Positions 1-8,790 are shown, counted from the first letter of the stretch. The stretch: 64,000 nucleotides of DNA from Halobacillus aidingensis (GCF_900104185.1 NZ_FNIZ01000015.1:35326-99325); one strand, 5' to 3'. The notes: a model not told the origin generated them from the sequence alone. Numbers and translations: made by a program.

Positions 1-264
1 ACCACGGCCAGTAGCCTTCATTAAAGAACTCCCTTCACCAGTCATCGCTTTTTTAAATAAACGACCGACGCCATGCTCAAGGATGCCCTCTCTTTCAAAT
101 TTGATGTTCCCATTATAGGAAATCATCGCGCCTGCTTTAGCCCATACTTGATCGAGTAGATTCACCTCAAGGATTCTCGGGGTCTCCAGCTCAAAGTAAT
201 CATTCTCGGATTCATCCTGCTTCGTTTTTCTAATAAATTCATCAATGGAGTAGTCACTCATCAT
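1..264 (-). CDS. AIM24 family protein, N-terminal part (cut by window edge)
   Basis: The reading frame stays open from an ATG at 264 to the window edge, giving 88 residues. It contains stretches such as NLLDQVWAKAGAMISYNGNI and FERE-GILEHGVGRLFKKAMTGEG, which match the start of the AIM24 (formerly DUF124/TIGR00266) beta-sandwich family, whose molecular role in bacteria is unclear. The RBS AAGGAG (271-276, minus strand) is 6 nt before ATG 264 and 9 nt before a second ATG at 261, so either could be used. The C-terminal part lies outside the window. Family call is from remembered sequence patterns. Confidence 0.8.
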   Translation of the reverse strand, partial: MMSDYSIDEFIRKTKQDESENDYFELETPRILEVNLLDQVWAKAGAMISYNGNIKFEREGILEHGVGRLFKKAMTGEGSSLMKATGRG

Positions 265-437
265 CTGTTCCTCCTTAGCGTATTCTATGATTATTTATGC
301 TTTCTCATTGCTTCTATACCACGATGGATCAAAATCGAGGCCTAAAGTTTTCGGATCTTAGTGGCTATGATTTTAATGAGCCTTCGTCATTTACTATTCA
401 ATAAAGACGGACAAATCCCTACTGTAAATAAGGATTT

Positions 438-605
438 TCATTCTCCCTCCAAATGCTTGTCAAACCAATCCAACACCTCAGGCGCATACTCTTTGAAATG
501 CAGCCTTAGTCCGTGGCCTCCGCACAATTGGAATAATCTGTATGACCCGGTCATGAAAAATCTTCCTTTTCCTAACTTTACATACGGAAGGGCGTGTGAA
601 AGGTT
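438..605 (-). pseudogene. Decayed C-terminal fragment of an alpha/beta hydrolase
   Basis: Within the 425-bp gap between the first two genes, the minus strand is open for 56 codons. It ends with residues resembling the last helix and catalytic-His loop of dienelactone-hydrolase or acyl-thioesterase type alpha/beta hydrolases: CGGHGLRLHF followed by YAPEVLDWFDKHLEGE and a stop. An in-frame stop lies immediately upstream at 606-608. The only ATG (554) would give a 38-residue peptide, and no RBS precedes it. No nucleophile elbow (GxSxG) or N-terminal half is present, so this looks like a remnant. It could also be chance similarity. I see nothing else in the gap except the leader of the next gene. 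Confidence 0.35.
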
Positions 606-689
606 TCATTTTTGGAGGTGCTAGGGAAAGAAACTTCTATAAGAGTTGTGATAGACTCGATGTAACTTCACTTGAAAGGGAGAATCTGT

Positions 690-1178
690 ATGTATGGCTT
701 AGATGAAAAAAGAAATGAACTGCTCCATTTTGTTGAAGAAGTTTCAGAGCAAGAAGCATCTGTCAAGCCTGAAGAAAATCGTTGGTCCATCCTTGAAGTT
801 TTAGAACATTTATACTTAATGGAACAATTAATCGTTTATCAGATTAATCAGGCTCTCAAGCAAGGTGACACACAACAAGCGACAGAAAAACCGATCCATA
901 AGACGACCAACCGCGATTATAAAGTCGAGGCACCAGAGGCCGTTCGCCCGAAAGGCGAGTTCAATACATTGGATGAAGCGAAAGAAGGTTTGAAAAAAAC
1001 ACGTGAAGCGACGTTATTCCTTATTCACAATAAGGATGAAGAAACTTTGCAAAACCGCGTATTCCCTCACCCCTCTTTTGGAGATATGAACTTGGAACAA
1101 TGGGTAGAGTTTATCGGTTGGCACGAACTACGCCACCTGGATCAAATGAAAGAAGTAAAAGCCCACATTCATGCGTAA
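690..1178 (+). CDS. DinB family protein
   Basis: A 162-residue protein of the DinB/YfiT-like four-helix-bundle superfamily, whose members use three His to hold a metal and include thiol transferases. The amphipathic helices, the early helix with SILEVLEHLYLMEQL and the late GWHELRHLDQMKEV segment fit the family: an early His (EHL) and the HELRHLDQ motif supply metal ligands. The start is placed at ATG 690 because the RBS GAAAGGGAG (674-682) lies inside the longer TTG-started frame. It ends just before a strong terminator shared with the convergent antiporter gene. The specific substrate is unknown. Confidence 0.8.
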   Translation: MYGLDEKRNELLHFVEEVSEQEASVKPEENRWSILEVLEHLYLMEQLIVYQINQALKQGDTQQATEKPIHKTTNRDYKVEAPEAVRPKGEFNTLDEAKEGLKKTREATLFLIHNKDEETLQNRVFPHPSFGDMNLEQWVEFIGWHELRHLDQMKEVKAHIHA

Positions 1179-1187
1179 TACAAAAAC

Positions 1188-1216
1188 AACCCCCTGAGTT
1201 TATAACTCAGGGGGTT
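1188..1216. terminator. Bidirectional terminator between dinB-like and nhaC-like genes
   Basis: A 13-bp perfect stem (AACCCCCTGAGTT / AACTCAGGGGGTT) with a 3-nt loop lies between convergent genes. An A-rich flank on the left serves as a T-rich tail for the minus strand. Confidence 0.85.
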
Positions 1217-1227
1217 ACTCATACGAC

Positions 1228-2718
1228 TTATTTTTTAAAATCTTCTGGTTTTACTTCCTCACCATTTTTACCGGTGTAACGAAGCCCCCAGCCTGTCCAT
1301 GCCGCAATAAACATAACGATTAATAGCAACCAGCCCTGAAAGACGAAGGGGAAGACTTCTCCAGGGCCCACGACAGGTAAGAAGTCGTATTGATCCGCTG
1401 CCCCCTGGACCGTAGCCCATGCGAGCAAAACTCCACCACTCCATGGAAAAATGTAGCCAAGTGAAGAGGTGACCGTATCCAGGAAGTTGGCTCTTCGATA
1501 CGGGTGAATGTTCATTTCTGTTCCTAATTTACGAACAAACGGCGCAGCAGCAATCTCAGCCGCTGTATTAATCGTAATAAATACATTCAAGAAAGCAACG
1601 ATTCCGAAAATGGAAAGTTCAGCTCGGCGCACCACATTATTGATCAACTTCAAGAAGAAGTTTTTGATGACATCCATGGTACCTGCAACATCCAACAGGT
1701 AAGCGGCTGCCAAGATGAATAAAATTAAGATCGCCATATTGAAATAGCCACTGATACCATCGATCAATGCCCCTTCAATGACGGCTTCACCGGCATCGTT
1801 TTTATGGATATGCAGGACATCTTTCAAGGAATGACCGGTAAGAAAGATGAACACGGCAGCTGCCAGAATGCCGTATGATAGCGACGTCAAAAGATGATGA
1901 CCGCTTAAGGCCAAATATAGAACTAATGCAAATGGTGCTAACATGAGAAGCCCTTCAGGAGAAACTTCATTTTGAAGCTGACTGACTACTTGCTGACTGC
2001 CCATCTCTCCACCACCGCCAAAAATCACAAATAATATAAGAGCTGGAATGGCTGCAGTGATGGAATATTTAAAGCGTGAACGCACAACTCCAGGTACGTC
2101 CGCATCCTGGGTTGTCGCAGAAACAATCGTCGTGTCCGATACAGGCGCTAAATTATCTCCAAAGACAGCTCCACTTAATATGGCTGCAAGAAGAATGACT
2201 GGATCCGCCCCTAAAATGACCCCGGCAGGATACATCAGGACTCCAAAAGTCGCTACGGTACCATAGCCGGTTCCGACAGCGGTCGAAAATAATCCTGCTA
2301 AAAGAAAGGTAATTCCTACGAAAGCTCCTCCCTCAAGCCCGGACTGAAAACCGAACCAAATAAGACCGTCGACTAATCCACCGGCAGACAACATGTTCGC
2401 AAACATTCCTGCCCAAAACCAGGCAATGATCGCAACGACTCCTACAGGCTGGGCCATGCCGGAAATTAAACTCTGGGCATAATCCGACCATTTGGATTTA
2501 CACAAGAATAGACCAAGGCCAATACCAATGACCATGCCCAAGACTAATGCTTGTTCTGTCACAAGCCCTGTGACACTTAATACAATTGCCCATATGATGA
2601 AAAACACTAAAGGTATGGTAGCAGTGAAGACGCCTCCGCGAAACTCTAACTTCCGTACGTCTTTTTCTCCTAACGCTTCATCAATGACTTGTTCTTTTTT
2701 TTGATCTTTATCTGCCAC
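1228..2718 (-). CDS. NhaC-family Na+/H+ antiporter
   Basis: A 496-residue polytopic membrane protein with about a dozen hydrophobic segments and the NhaC-family signature GDNLAPVSDTTIVSA in mid-protein. The C-terminal half has the matching INTAAEIAAAPF segment. Family members exchange Na+ for H+ or, in some cases, carry organic anions. The start is placed at GTG 2718 because the RBS GAGGAGGG lies between it and the upstream TTG of the longer frame. It has an acidic/basic cytosolic N-terminus (about 40 residues) before the first membrane helix. It is the first of three NhaC-superfamily genes in the window (others at 26 and 47 kb) and the most divergent. It is monocistronic as far as visible. 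Confidence 0.85.
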   Translation of the reverse strand: MADKDQKKEQVIDEALGEKDVRKLEFRGGVFTATIPLVFFIIWAIVLSVTGLVTEQALVLGMVIGIGLGLFLCKSKWSDYAQSLISGMAQPVGVVAIIAWFWAGMFANMLSAGGLVDGLIWFGFQSGLEGGAFVGITFLLAGLFSTAVGTGYGTVATFGVLMYPAGVILGADPVILLAAILSGAVFGDNLAPVSDTTIVSATTQDADVPGVVRSRFKYSITAAIPALILFVIFGGGGEMGSQQVVSQLQNEVSPEGLLMLAPFALVLYLALSGHHLLTSLSYGILAAAVFIFLTGHSLKDVLHIHKNDAGEAVIEGALIDGISGYFNMAILILFILAAAYLLDVAGTMDVIKNFFLKLINNVVRRAELSIFGIVAFLNVFITINTAAEIAAAPFVRKLGTEMNIHPYRRANFLDTVTSSLGYIFPWSGGVLLAWATVQGAADQYDFLPVVGPGEVFPFVFQGWLLLIVMFIAAWTGWGLRYTGKNGEEVKPEDFKK

Positions 2719-2855
2719 TAGAATTCCCTCCTCTACCAACGTTAACTGTACAATAGTTTATCATCCCATGTGTATAGATGTAATGTCACGAATTTTTTCA
2801 TAATTTTTGAAAAGTGGTGTATCATCAAGTGAAAAGTAATGAAAGGAGATGGAAT

Positions 2856-3353
2856 ATGCTACAATTGATTCCTTTTCAAGAAAAAGATTTCAATACAATA
2901 TTCGATTGGATTGTTTCCCCAAGATTCCTTATGCAGTGGGGTGGACCGATGTTCAACTTTCCATTAACCCACCAGCAACTGATGGATTACAAAGACGCCG
3001 AAGACCGCCGAGCTTTCCAAGTGTATGATCCGTCACTGGATACAATCATTGGACACCTCTCCATAGGACGTATAGATAAAGATCAAAAACAGGGACGAAT
3101 TGGAAAGGTCATCGTTTCTCCTGAATACAGAGGAAAGGGATATGGACAACAGATGATCCAGCTAATTTCCATGTACGCCTTTCAGCAACTCGATCTAGAA
3201 AAAGTGACATTAGGTGTCTTCGACTTTAATACAGGAGCCATCCGCTGTTATGAGAATGCCGGTTTCACTATAGACCGATACTTAAAAAACCACCGGTCTT
3301 TCGAAGACGAAATGTGGAGCCTTTATGAAATGAGTCTCAATAAATATACATAA
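2856..3353 (+). CDS. GNAT family N-acetyltransferase
   Basis: A 165-residue GCN5-related acetyltransferase. The acetyl-CoA binding motif A is visible as VIVSPEYRGKGYGQQMIQLI (R/QxxGxG/A), followed by the C-terminal motif B region ending in RCYENAGF. A stretch near the N-terminus (FLMQWGGPMFNFPLT) resembles RimJ/RimL-like members. The start at ATG 2856 has the RBS AAAGGAGAT at a proper distance, and the longer GTG-started frame would bury that site. The acceptor substrate cannot be told from sequence. It stands alone, with a terminator just after it. Confidence 0.85.
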   Translation: MLQLIPFQEKDFNTIFDWIVSPRFLMQWGGPMFNFPLTHQQLMDYKDAEDRRAFQVYDPSLDTIIGHLSIGRIDKDQKQGRIGKVIVSPEYRGKGYGQQMIQLISMYAFQQLDLEKVTLGVFDFNTGAIRCYENAGFTIDRYLKNHRSFEDEMWSLYEMSLNKYT

Positions 3354-3360
3354 AACCTAT

Positions 3361-3397
3361 GAGGGGAGAATATCACGCGTTCTCTCCTCTTACTTTT
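3361..3397 (+). terminator. Rho-independent terminator after GNAT gene
   Basis: The stem GAGGGGAGAA / TTCTCTCCTC has a 9-nt loop and is followed by a T-rich run. Confidence 0.75.
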
Positions 3398-3579
3398 TCA
3401 TACTCCCCACATTCCTATACACCCCCGCCCGCACGAAACCTCTCATAGACCGTTTTTTATGTAAATGATTGGGTGACCAGGTCATACATATTCTTCCAAA
3501 TAACACATCTAAGATTTTCATTTTGTGTTTTATGGGGAAAGAATTTAAAATAGAAGAAGTATGTTTATGCATGATTATA

Positions 3580-3593
3580 AGTTAACGCTTACA
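3580..3593 (+). promoter_or_regulatory. cre-like site upstream of ppc
   Basis: The 14-mer AGTTAACGCTTACA differs only at the first base from the CcpA operator consensus TGWNANCGNTNWCA. It sits about 80 bp upstream of the candidate ppc promoter, in a 360-bp region that otherwise shows no gene. Catabolite control of ppc is an inference. Confidence 0.35.
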
Positions 3594-3674
3594 TGTCTTG
3601 GCATTCTTATATTTACCATATTCTTCTGACAGTGGTAATGGGGCAACCGTTGATGGTAACACGGTTCGAAGTGT

Positions 3675-3702
3675 TTGACTATGCAAATTATTCTGATAAC
3701 AT
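3675..3702 (+). promoter_or_regulatory. Candidate sigma-A promoter of ppc
   Basis: TTGACT, a 16-bp spacer and TAACAT (4 of 6 matches) lie 58 bp before the ppc start codon. The -35 is good and the -10 is weak. Confidence 0.35.
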
Positions 3703-3759
3703 TATGAAACACATAGGCAATTTTATCTTACTTAAATGATCTGACAGGAAGGTGAAAGT

Positions 3760-6516
3760 ATGACAACTGTAAAAAACACAAACGATCATACAACTCCCTT
3801 ACGCCGGGACATCCATGCATTAGGGAAAATGCTAGGTGATATTCTCGTCCACCACGGCGGAGAGGAACTACTAAACAAAGTAGAAACGATCCGACAATTA
3901 ACGAAAGACTTGAGGAAGAGTCCAGATCCCTCAACATATAATCAACTGAAAAATGAGATTCAAAACCTCGAACCACCGATGCGCTCCCAAGTCATCCGCG
4001 CATTCTCAATTTATTTCCACCTCGTAAATATCGCTGAACAAAATCATCGTATTCGTCGTCGTCGCGAATACCAATTGCGCGAAGATCATGGCGCTCAACC
4101 ATTCTCGCTCGAAAGCGCTGTACAGAACTTGAAAAACAATGACTTTTCTAAGGGTGCTATTCAAGAGGTGTTGAATAAGCTTTCTTTGGAATTAATTATT
4201 ACGGCCCACCCTACAGAAGCTACAAAGCGGACCGTGCTTGAAATCCAGAAGCGTATTGCAACCATCCTTAAAAAGCTTGATCAGCCTCAACTGACAAAGA
4301 GCGAACGTGAAAGTTTGCAGGACAGCCTGCAAAATGAAGTCACGGTTCTTTGGCAGACAGACGAATTACGCGAACGGAAACCAACCGTTATGGATGAAGT
4401 GCGCAATGGCCTTTATTATTTTGACGAAACCTTATTTGATGTGCTGCCAGATATCCACCAGGAACTCGAAGCCCGGTTGGAAGATCATTATCCTAATGAA
4501 GACTGGAACGTGCCGAACTTCCTTCGTTTTGGTTCTTGGATCGGTGGCGACCGAGACGGTAACCCGAACGTAACACCTGATATCACGTGGCAAACACTTC
4601 AAAAACAACGGAAGCTTGTTTTGAAAAAATATGATGCGGTCCTCGTCGAGCTGATGAAACGATTCAGCCATTCGTCAACACAAGTGACTGTCACAGATGA
4701 GTTGAAGAACGCGATTGAAAAAGAAGAACCAATGCTTCCAAAAGGTAAGAAATGGCGAGTGGAGCGCGAAATTTACCGACGTAAATTTGCCATTATCCTA
4801 GAACGCCTTCGTCAAGTAGGTAAGTCTGATATCGGCTATGGTTATGCGGATGAGCTTCTCAATGACTTGCGTCAAATTCGTGACAGTGCCCGAACACACC
4901 AGCCGAACAAGCGCGAACTTAAAAAGCTACGCAAACTGATTCGTCAAGTGGAACTATTCGGATTCCACCTCGCAACACTCGATATTCGTAATCATAGTGG
5001 CGAACATGAATCAGCAGTCTCAGAACTTCTACAAAAAGTAGGAATTGTCGAGGACTACTCTTCCCTAGAAGAAAAAGACAAGCTTGAAGTGCTCCAAGAT
5101 GTCTTGAAGGATCCACGTCCGATTTCATTATTGAACGAAGACTACTCCGAAGAGACACAAAAAATGCTGAATGTTTTCCAAATGATCCGCAAAGCTCATA
5201 AGGAATTCGGTGAGCGTTCGATTGAAGTCTACTTGATTAGTATGACGGAATCTGCAAGTGATCTTCTTGAAGTCCTTGTATTGGCTAAAGAAGCAGGCAT
5301 CTATCGTCTGCATGCGGATGGTACAGTGGAAAGCAATATTAACGTTGCCCCACTACTTGAAACCGTCGACGACCTTGTCGCAGGTCCTGACATTTTGAAG
5401 ACCCTTTTTGAAATGGATGTCTACAGCAAACATCTGGACAAGCATGGAAACCACCAGGAAATTATGCTTGGATATTCTGACGGAAGTAAAGATGGTGGAA
5501 CACTCACAGCCAACTGGAGACTTTACAAAGCCCAGCAGGAAATTCACGATATGGCTCTTGAATACAATGTTGGATTGAAATTCTTCCATGGTCGTGGTGG
5601 ATCTCTTGGCCGTGGTGGCGGACCATTGAACCGGAGCCTGCTTTCTCAACCAGTGGAAACTCTTGGCGAAGGCGTGAAAATTACAGAACAAGGAGAGGTC
5701 CTCTCTTCTCGTTACTTGCTGAGAGATATCGCATACCGAAGTCTTGAGCAAGGAGCCTCTACCCTTTTAGAGGGAGCCATGAACATTTCTAAAGAGTCCG
5801 AACAAGGTCACCATCGGGAAGAACTATGGGAGCAAGCTCTTGAAGACATTTCTGATGTATCCTTGAAAAAATATCAATCGCTCGTATTCGGTGATTCAGA
5901 CTTCTTGACTTACTTCAACGAAGCGACACCGTTACAGGAAATCAGTGAACTGAACATCGGTTCACGTCCAATGAAGCGTAAAGACAGTTCCAAATTTGAA
6001 AACTTAAGAGCCATCCCATGGGTTTTCGCTTGGACACAAAACCGTCAGCTCATTCCGGCATGGTACGCTGCAGGTACAGGGCTCGCCAGTTATGTTGATA
6101 ATAACGAAGATAACCTCGCAGTTCTCAAGCAAATGTATGAGAACTGGCCGTTCTTCCGCTCTACCATCAACAATTTGCAGATGGCCCTGACAAAAGCGGA
6201 TATTCAGACAGCTAAAGAATATAAAGCCCTTGTCAATGATCAAGAACTTGGGGAACGTATTTTCCAAAACATCGTAGAAGAATACGACCGCACCAAAGAC
6301 ATCTTGCTGCAAATCACAGGGGATGCTGAACTTCTTGATCACCAACCGACAATCAAAGAATCCGTACGCCTTCGTAATCCTTATGTGGATCCATTGAACT
6401 TCCTTCAAGTGGAACTCATCAAGGAACTACGCCAAGTCGACGATCATGAAGATATCTTGACAGAAGTTCTTCTCACCATCAGCGGAATCGCAGCCGGCCT
6501 TCGCAACACAGGCTGA
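3760..6516 (+). CDS. ppc: Phosphoenolpyruvate carboxylase
   Basis: A 918-residue PEP carboxylase, the usual length for bacterial enzymes (880-960). It fixes bicarbonate onto PEP to give oxaloacetate, refilling the TCA cycle. Visible signatures are TAHPTEATKRTVLEIQKRI with the catalytic His, GSWIGGDRDGNPNVT, the glycine-rich active-site loop FFHGRGGSLGRGGGPLNRS, the IGSRPMKRK arginine region and PWVFAWTQNRQLIPAWYAAG. The C-terminal end LTISGIAAGLRNTG carries the family's terminal Gly. RBS AGGAAGGTG precedes ATG 3760. It is monocistronic with a strong terminator. All key motifs appear intact. Confidence 0.97.
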   Translation: MTTVKNTNDHTTPLRRDIHALGKMLGDILVHHGGEELLNKVETIRQLTKDLRKSPDPSTYNQLKNEIQNLEPPMRSQVIRAFSIYFHLVNIAEQNHRIRRRREYQLREDHGAQPFSLESAVQNLKNNDFSKGAIQEVLNKLSLELIITAHPTEATKRTVLEIQKRIATILKKLDQPQLTKSERESLQDSLQNEVTVLWQTDELRERKPTVMDEVRNGLYYFDETLFDVLPDIHQELEARLEDHYPNEDWNVPNFLRFGSWIGGDRDGNPNVTPDITWQTLQKQRKLVLKKYDAVLVELMKRFSHSSTQVTVTDELKNAIEKEEPMLPKGKKWRVEREIYRRKFAIILERLRQVGKSDIGYGYADELLNDLRQIRDSARTHQPNKRELKKLRKLIRQVELFGFHLATLDIRNHSGEHESAVSELLQKVGIVEDYSSLEEKDKLEVLQDVLKDPRPISLLNEDYSEETQKMLNVFQMIRKAHKEFGERSIEVYLISMTESASDLLEVLVLAKEAGIYRLHADGTVESNINVAPLLETVDDLVAGPDILKTLFEMDVYSKHLDKHGNHQEIMLGYSDGSKDGGTLTANWRLYKAQQEIHDMALEYNVGLKFFHGRGGSLGRGGGPLNRSLLSQPVETLGEGVKITEQGEVLSSRYLLRDIAYRSLEQGASTLLEGAMNISKESEQGHHREELWEQALEDISDVSLKKYQSLVFGDSDFLTYFNEATPLQEISELNIGSRPMKRKDSSKFENLRAIPWVFAWTQNRQLIPAWYAAGTGLASYVDNNEDNLAVLKQMYENWPFFRSTINNLQMALTKADIQTAKEYKALVNDQELGERIFQNIVEEYDRTKDILLQITGDAELLDHQPTIKESVRLRNPYVDPLNFLQVELIKELRQVDDHEDILTEVLLTISGIAAGLRNTG

Positions 6517-6529
6517 TCTATAAATACCA

Positions 6530-6568
6530 AAACCGAGTATAACCTTCCCAGGTTATACTCGGTTTTTT
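6530..6568 (+). terminator. Terminator of ppc
   Basis: A perfect 16-bp stem (6530-6545 with 6550-6565), a TCCC loop and a run of eight T residues. Confidence 0.93.
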
Positions 6569-6579
6569 TTCAACAATAT

Positions 6580-7296
6580 GGCAGGATTGTGTAAGACTCG
6601 ATTTCGAGACTTTTGTGGGTATTTAGGGGCTCCGGGAAAAGGTTCGCTTTCCGTGGGCGAGTGATGAGCCTCCTCGAGCTAACGCTCTGCGGGGTCTCAT
6701 CTACCACGCACTTCCTCTTAGATATCCGGTTCCGGCGCCTAGCGGCTAGTGAGACTTCCCTCGCTTCTGTACGATAAGTCAACATCGAATCGCTCCGCTC
6801 TTCGTGTTTCCTTTATCTCCGCCAGCTCAGTCCAGTCCATACGCCGCTGACCAAGGCGCCTGCACACTTAAGGTAGGAGTCTCACCGTTTCCCTCCGCCC
6901 CTTTGCCATATGAGGTTCTCGAAATCGCTCTAATAGTAACCTGCCAAGTTCGGTAATGAAAGACCTGCTCATCCACGCCGTTATAGAGTCGTTTTAACCA
7001 TAGATTCTGCACGAATAAGGTGTGGGAACAGGGTCTGGGAAACGTCCGCATGAAAAGCGAATGGAGACACGAACGTGTGTGTTTTTCTACTGACTGATTC
7101 CAAAACACTGCAAATCGTCGTTTCCCTGACCCCGTATCCATGGCCAGGAATTGTCATACATTATTTCAACTAGAAAGGCTGCCCTTAAGGCTGCGGGGAA
7201 TGTGCTCACCGCGCTCCCGCGGCAAGCGAGCTATTCCCCGCAGCCCCCATGCACTCAACAAAAGTCTCGAAACTGAGTCTTCCACAAACGGGAGCT
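6580..7296. repeat. Composite intergenic repeat element, copy 1
   Basis: The ends are inverted copies of one another: the left end reads GATTGTGTAAGACTCGATTT and the right end, on the other strand, TTGTGGAAGACTCAGTTTCG. Inside, a GC-rich block (about 6627-6713) with CCTCCTCGAGC and CTGCGGGGTCTCA matches copies 2, 3 and 4. A second, inverted block at about 7184-7250 forms a hairpin of roughly 28 bp (GGCTGCGGGGAAT / ATTCCCCGCAGCC). A 159-bp insert interrupts the left block. Unlike copies 2-4, this copy lacks the 'TTCGTTTCTCACCTACATCG' module. The region 6950-7170 shows no gene. Short frames over the element are open by composition only. Confidence 0.8.
6716..6874. repeat. 159-bp nested insert in repeat copy 1
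   Basis: Starts TCTTAGATATCCGGTTCC and ends CACACTTAAGGT. The same 159-bp segment, with only a handful of differences, interrupts copy 2 at exactly the same point (14503-14661). Copies 3 and 4 are uninterrupted there. GGCGCC occurs near both ends. Confidence 0.75.
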
Positions 7297-7346
7297 TTAG
7301 TGGAGGAACGAACGCTTGAGTTCTTTTAAACAATTGAATTCATATG

Positions 7347-7411
7347 GAATCCCTCATGTATTTTACAGTTTTGGACAAAGTAAAACAGAAATTAAATAAA
7401 GTGAGGGATTC
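7347..7411 (+). promoter_or_regulatory. Inverted repeat covering the RBS of the GntP-family gene
   Basis: GAATCCCTCA (7347-7356) is perfectly complementary to TGAGGGATTC (7402-7411), which contains the GAGGG ribosome binding site of the gene starting at 7415. If transcription starts upstream of 7347, the RBS would be sequestered in a 10-bp stem with a 45-nt loop. Confidence 0.5.
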
Positions 7412-7414
7412 ATC

Positions 7415-8701
7415 ATGATCAGTATCCTAATTGGACTCGTATTACTTATGCTTTTGGCTTATCTTGGATGGTCCATCATCTGGATTGCGCCACTCGTATC
7501 AGGTATTGTCGCGATTTTAAGTGGAATGGATATCCTTCCCGCTTATACAGATACCTATATGCAGGGATTTGTTGACTTTGCTAAAGACTACTTTCCGATT
7601 TTCCTCTTCGGTGCGATTTTCGGGAAGTTGATGGAAGATACGGGAGCTGCACAGTCGGTTGCCCATAAGATTTCGAGCGTAATTGGTAAAAAGCGTGCCA
7701 TTCTCGGAATGCTTTTATCTGCAGCGATTCTTACGTATGGCGGGGTTAGTCTGTTTGTTGTTGTCTTTGCTGTGTATCCATTGGCTGTCGCGATGTTCCG
7801 TGAGGCGAATGTTTCCAGAAAGTTGATTCCATCCACGTTCGTACTCGGAGCTTTCACTTTTACAATGACAGCTCTTCCTGGAACACCTCAGATTCAGAAT
7901 ATCATTCCAATCAACACCTTTAAGACAGACACGATGGCAGCTCCAATTCTAGGAATAGTTGCCGCATTGATTATGGCTGTCGGCGGATATTTTTATTTGA
8001 AATTCCGTGAAAAACAACTTAACAATAAAGATGAGAAATTTACTGAGCCTGAAGGTGACAACCAAGTTAAAAGTGTGAACGAAGAAGAACTTCCAAATTG
8101 GATTCTTTCCACCATTCCACTAATCGCTGTTGTTTTGACGTTGAACGTATTCGAAATCAGTATTTTAGCCGCATTGCTCATCGGAATCATTTTAATCATG
8201 ATCTTTAACTGGCAGGATTATAAGGATTTCATAAAAGCCATCAATGGCGGGGCTTCCGGTTCAGTTATGGCTACCATTAACACAAGTGCGGCAGTCGGAT
8301 TTGGTACTGTTGTTACGGCTTCACCTGGGTTTGACTCCGTAAAGGATTTGATTTTCAGTATTCCTCTAAGCCCGTTTTTCTCAGAAGCCTTTGCCGTCAG
8401 TCTGCTTGCGATGATTACAGGGTCGGCTTCTGGCGGAATGGGAATTGCCCTTGAAGCTCTCGGACAGGAATATTACAATATTGCGGTCGATCAAGGGTTG
8501 AGTCTTGAAGCTTTTCACCGTATTACATCGGTAGCATCTGGAGCATCCATTCTCCCTCATAACGGTGCTTTATTGACATTGTTCACCGTTACAGGGCTGA
8601 CACACAAGGATTCTTACAAGGATGTATTCGTAGTTGGCCTTCTTATTCCGATGGTCGCAACGATTGCGATTATTTTCCTTGCCATGATCGGCATCAATTA
8701 A
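7415..8701 (+). CDS. GntP-family permease, probable 3-hydroxybutyrate/organic acid carrier
   Basis: A 428-residue inner-membrane permease of the GntP family (gluconate:H+ symporters and relatives), with about 12 hydrophobic segments. Family-type motifs are GAIFGKLMEDTGAAQSVAHK near residue 65 and TYGGVSLFVVVFAVYPLA near residue 110. The central SGGMGIALEALG and the HNGALLTLF segment near the C-terminus also fit. It converges on a 3-hydroxybutyrate dehydrogenase gene, and in B. subtilis a GntP-family gene (yxjC) sits with such a dehydrogenase. The substrate is therefore more likely a hydroxy acid such as 3-hydroxybutyrate than gluconate, but this is inference from context. Start ATG 7415 follows RBS GAGGG. 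Confidence 0.85.
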   Translation: MISILIGLVLLMLLAYLGWSIIWIAPLVSGIVAILSGMDILPAYTDTYMQGFVDFAKDYFPIFLFGAIFGKLMEDTGAAQSVAHKISSVIGKKRAILGMLLSAAILTYGGVSLFVVVFAVYPLAVAMFREANVSRKLIPSTFVLGAFTFTMTALPGTPQIQNIIPINTFKTDTMAAPILGIVAALIMAVGGYFYLKFREKQLNNKDEKFTEPEGDNQVKSVNEEELPNWILSTIPLIAVVLTLNVFEISILAALLIGIILIMIFNWQDYKDFIKAINGGASGSVMATINTSAAVGFGTVVTASPGFDSVKDLIFSIPLSPFFSEAFAVSLLAMITGSASGGMGIALEALGQEYYNIAVDQGLSLEAFHRITSVASGASILPHNGALLTLFTVTGLTHKDSYKDVFVVGLLIPMVATIAIIFLAMIGIN

Positions 8702-8708
8702 CTAACAC

Positions 8709-8738
8709 AAGCTTCTCTCTTAAGGAGGGAAGCTTTTT
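8709..8738 (+). terminator. Terminator of the GntP-family gene
   Basis: AAGCTTCTCTC / GGAGGGAAGCTT stem with a TTAA loop and one mismatch, followed by T residues. Confidence 0.75.
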
Positions 8739-8756
8739 GATTTGATCGAACAAATG

Positions 8757-8786
8757 AAAAACACGTCCCACAAGGGGACGTGTTTT
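8757..8786. terminator. Second, bidirectional terminator between GntP gene and bdhA
   Basis: A 13-bp stem AAAAACACGTCCC / GGGGACGTGTTTT around an ACAA loop, with A and T runs on both sides. It ends the bdhA transcript on the minus strand. Confidence 0.85.
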
Positions 8787-8790
8787 ATTA

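Noticed and set aside
361..624. 87-residue plus-strand frame
   Set aside because: It is antisense to the hydrolase remnant and has no RBS.
3390..3572. 60-residue minus-strand frame before ppc
   Set aside because: No RBS, no family features and it overlaps a terminator; probably chance.
6570..6785. 71-residue frame (start MLTYRTEAREVSLAARRRNR), also present at 14309-14572
   Set aside because: Both frames lie over the 159-bp insert and flanking repeat. They lack an RBS, and the C-terminal part changes frame and sequence between copies, so this is more likely repeat DNA than a gene.
6950..7170. Gene or RNA between the two halves of repeat copy 1
   Set aside because: No frame with an RBS; a GGGTCTGGGAAACG / CGTTTCCCTGACCCC pairing exists but is too far apart (about 90 nt) and without context to name.
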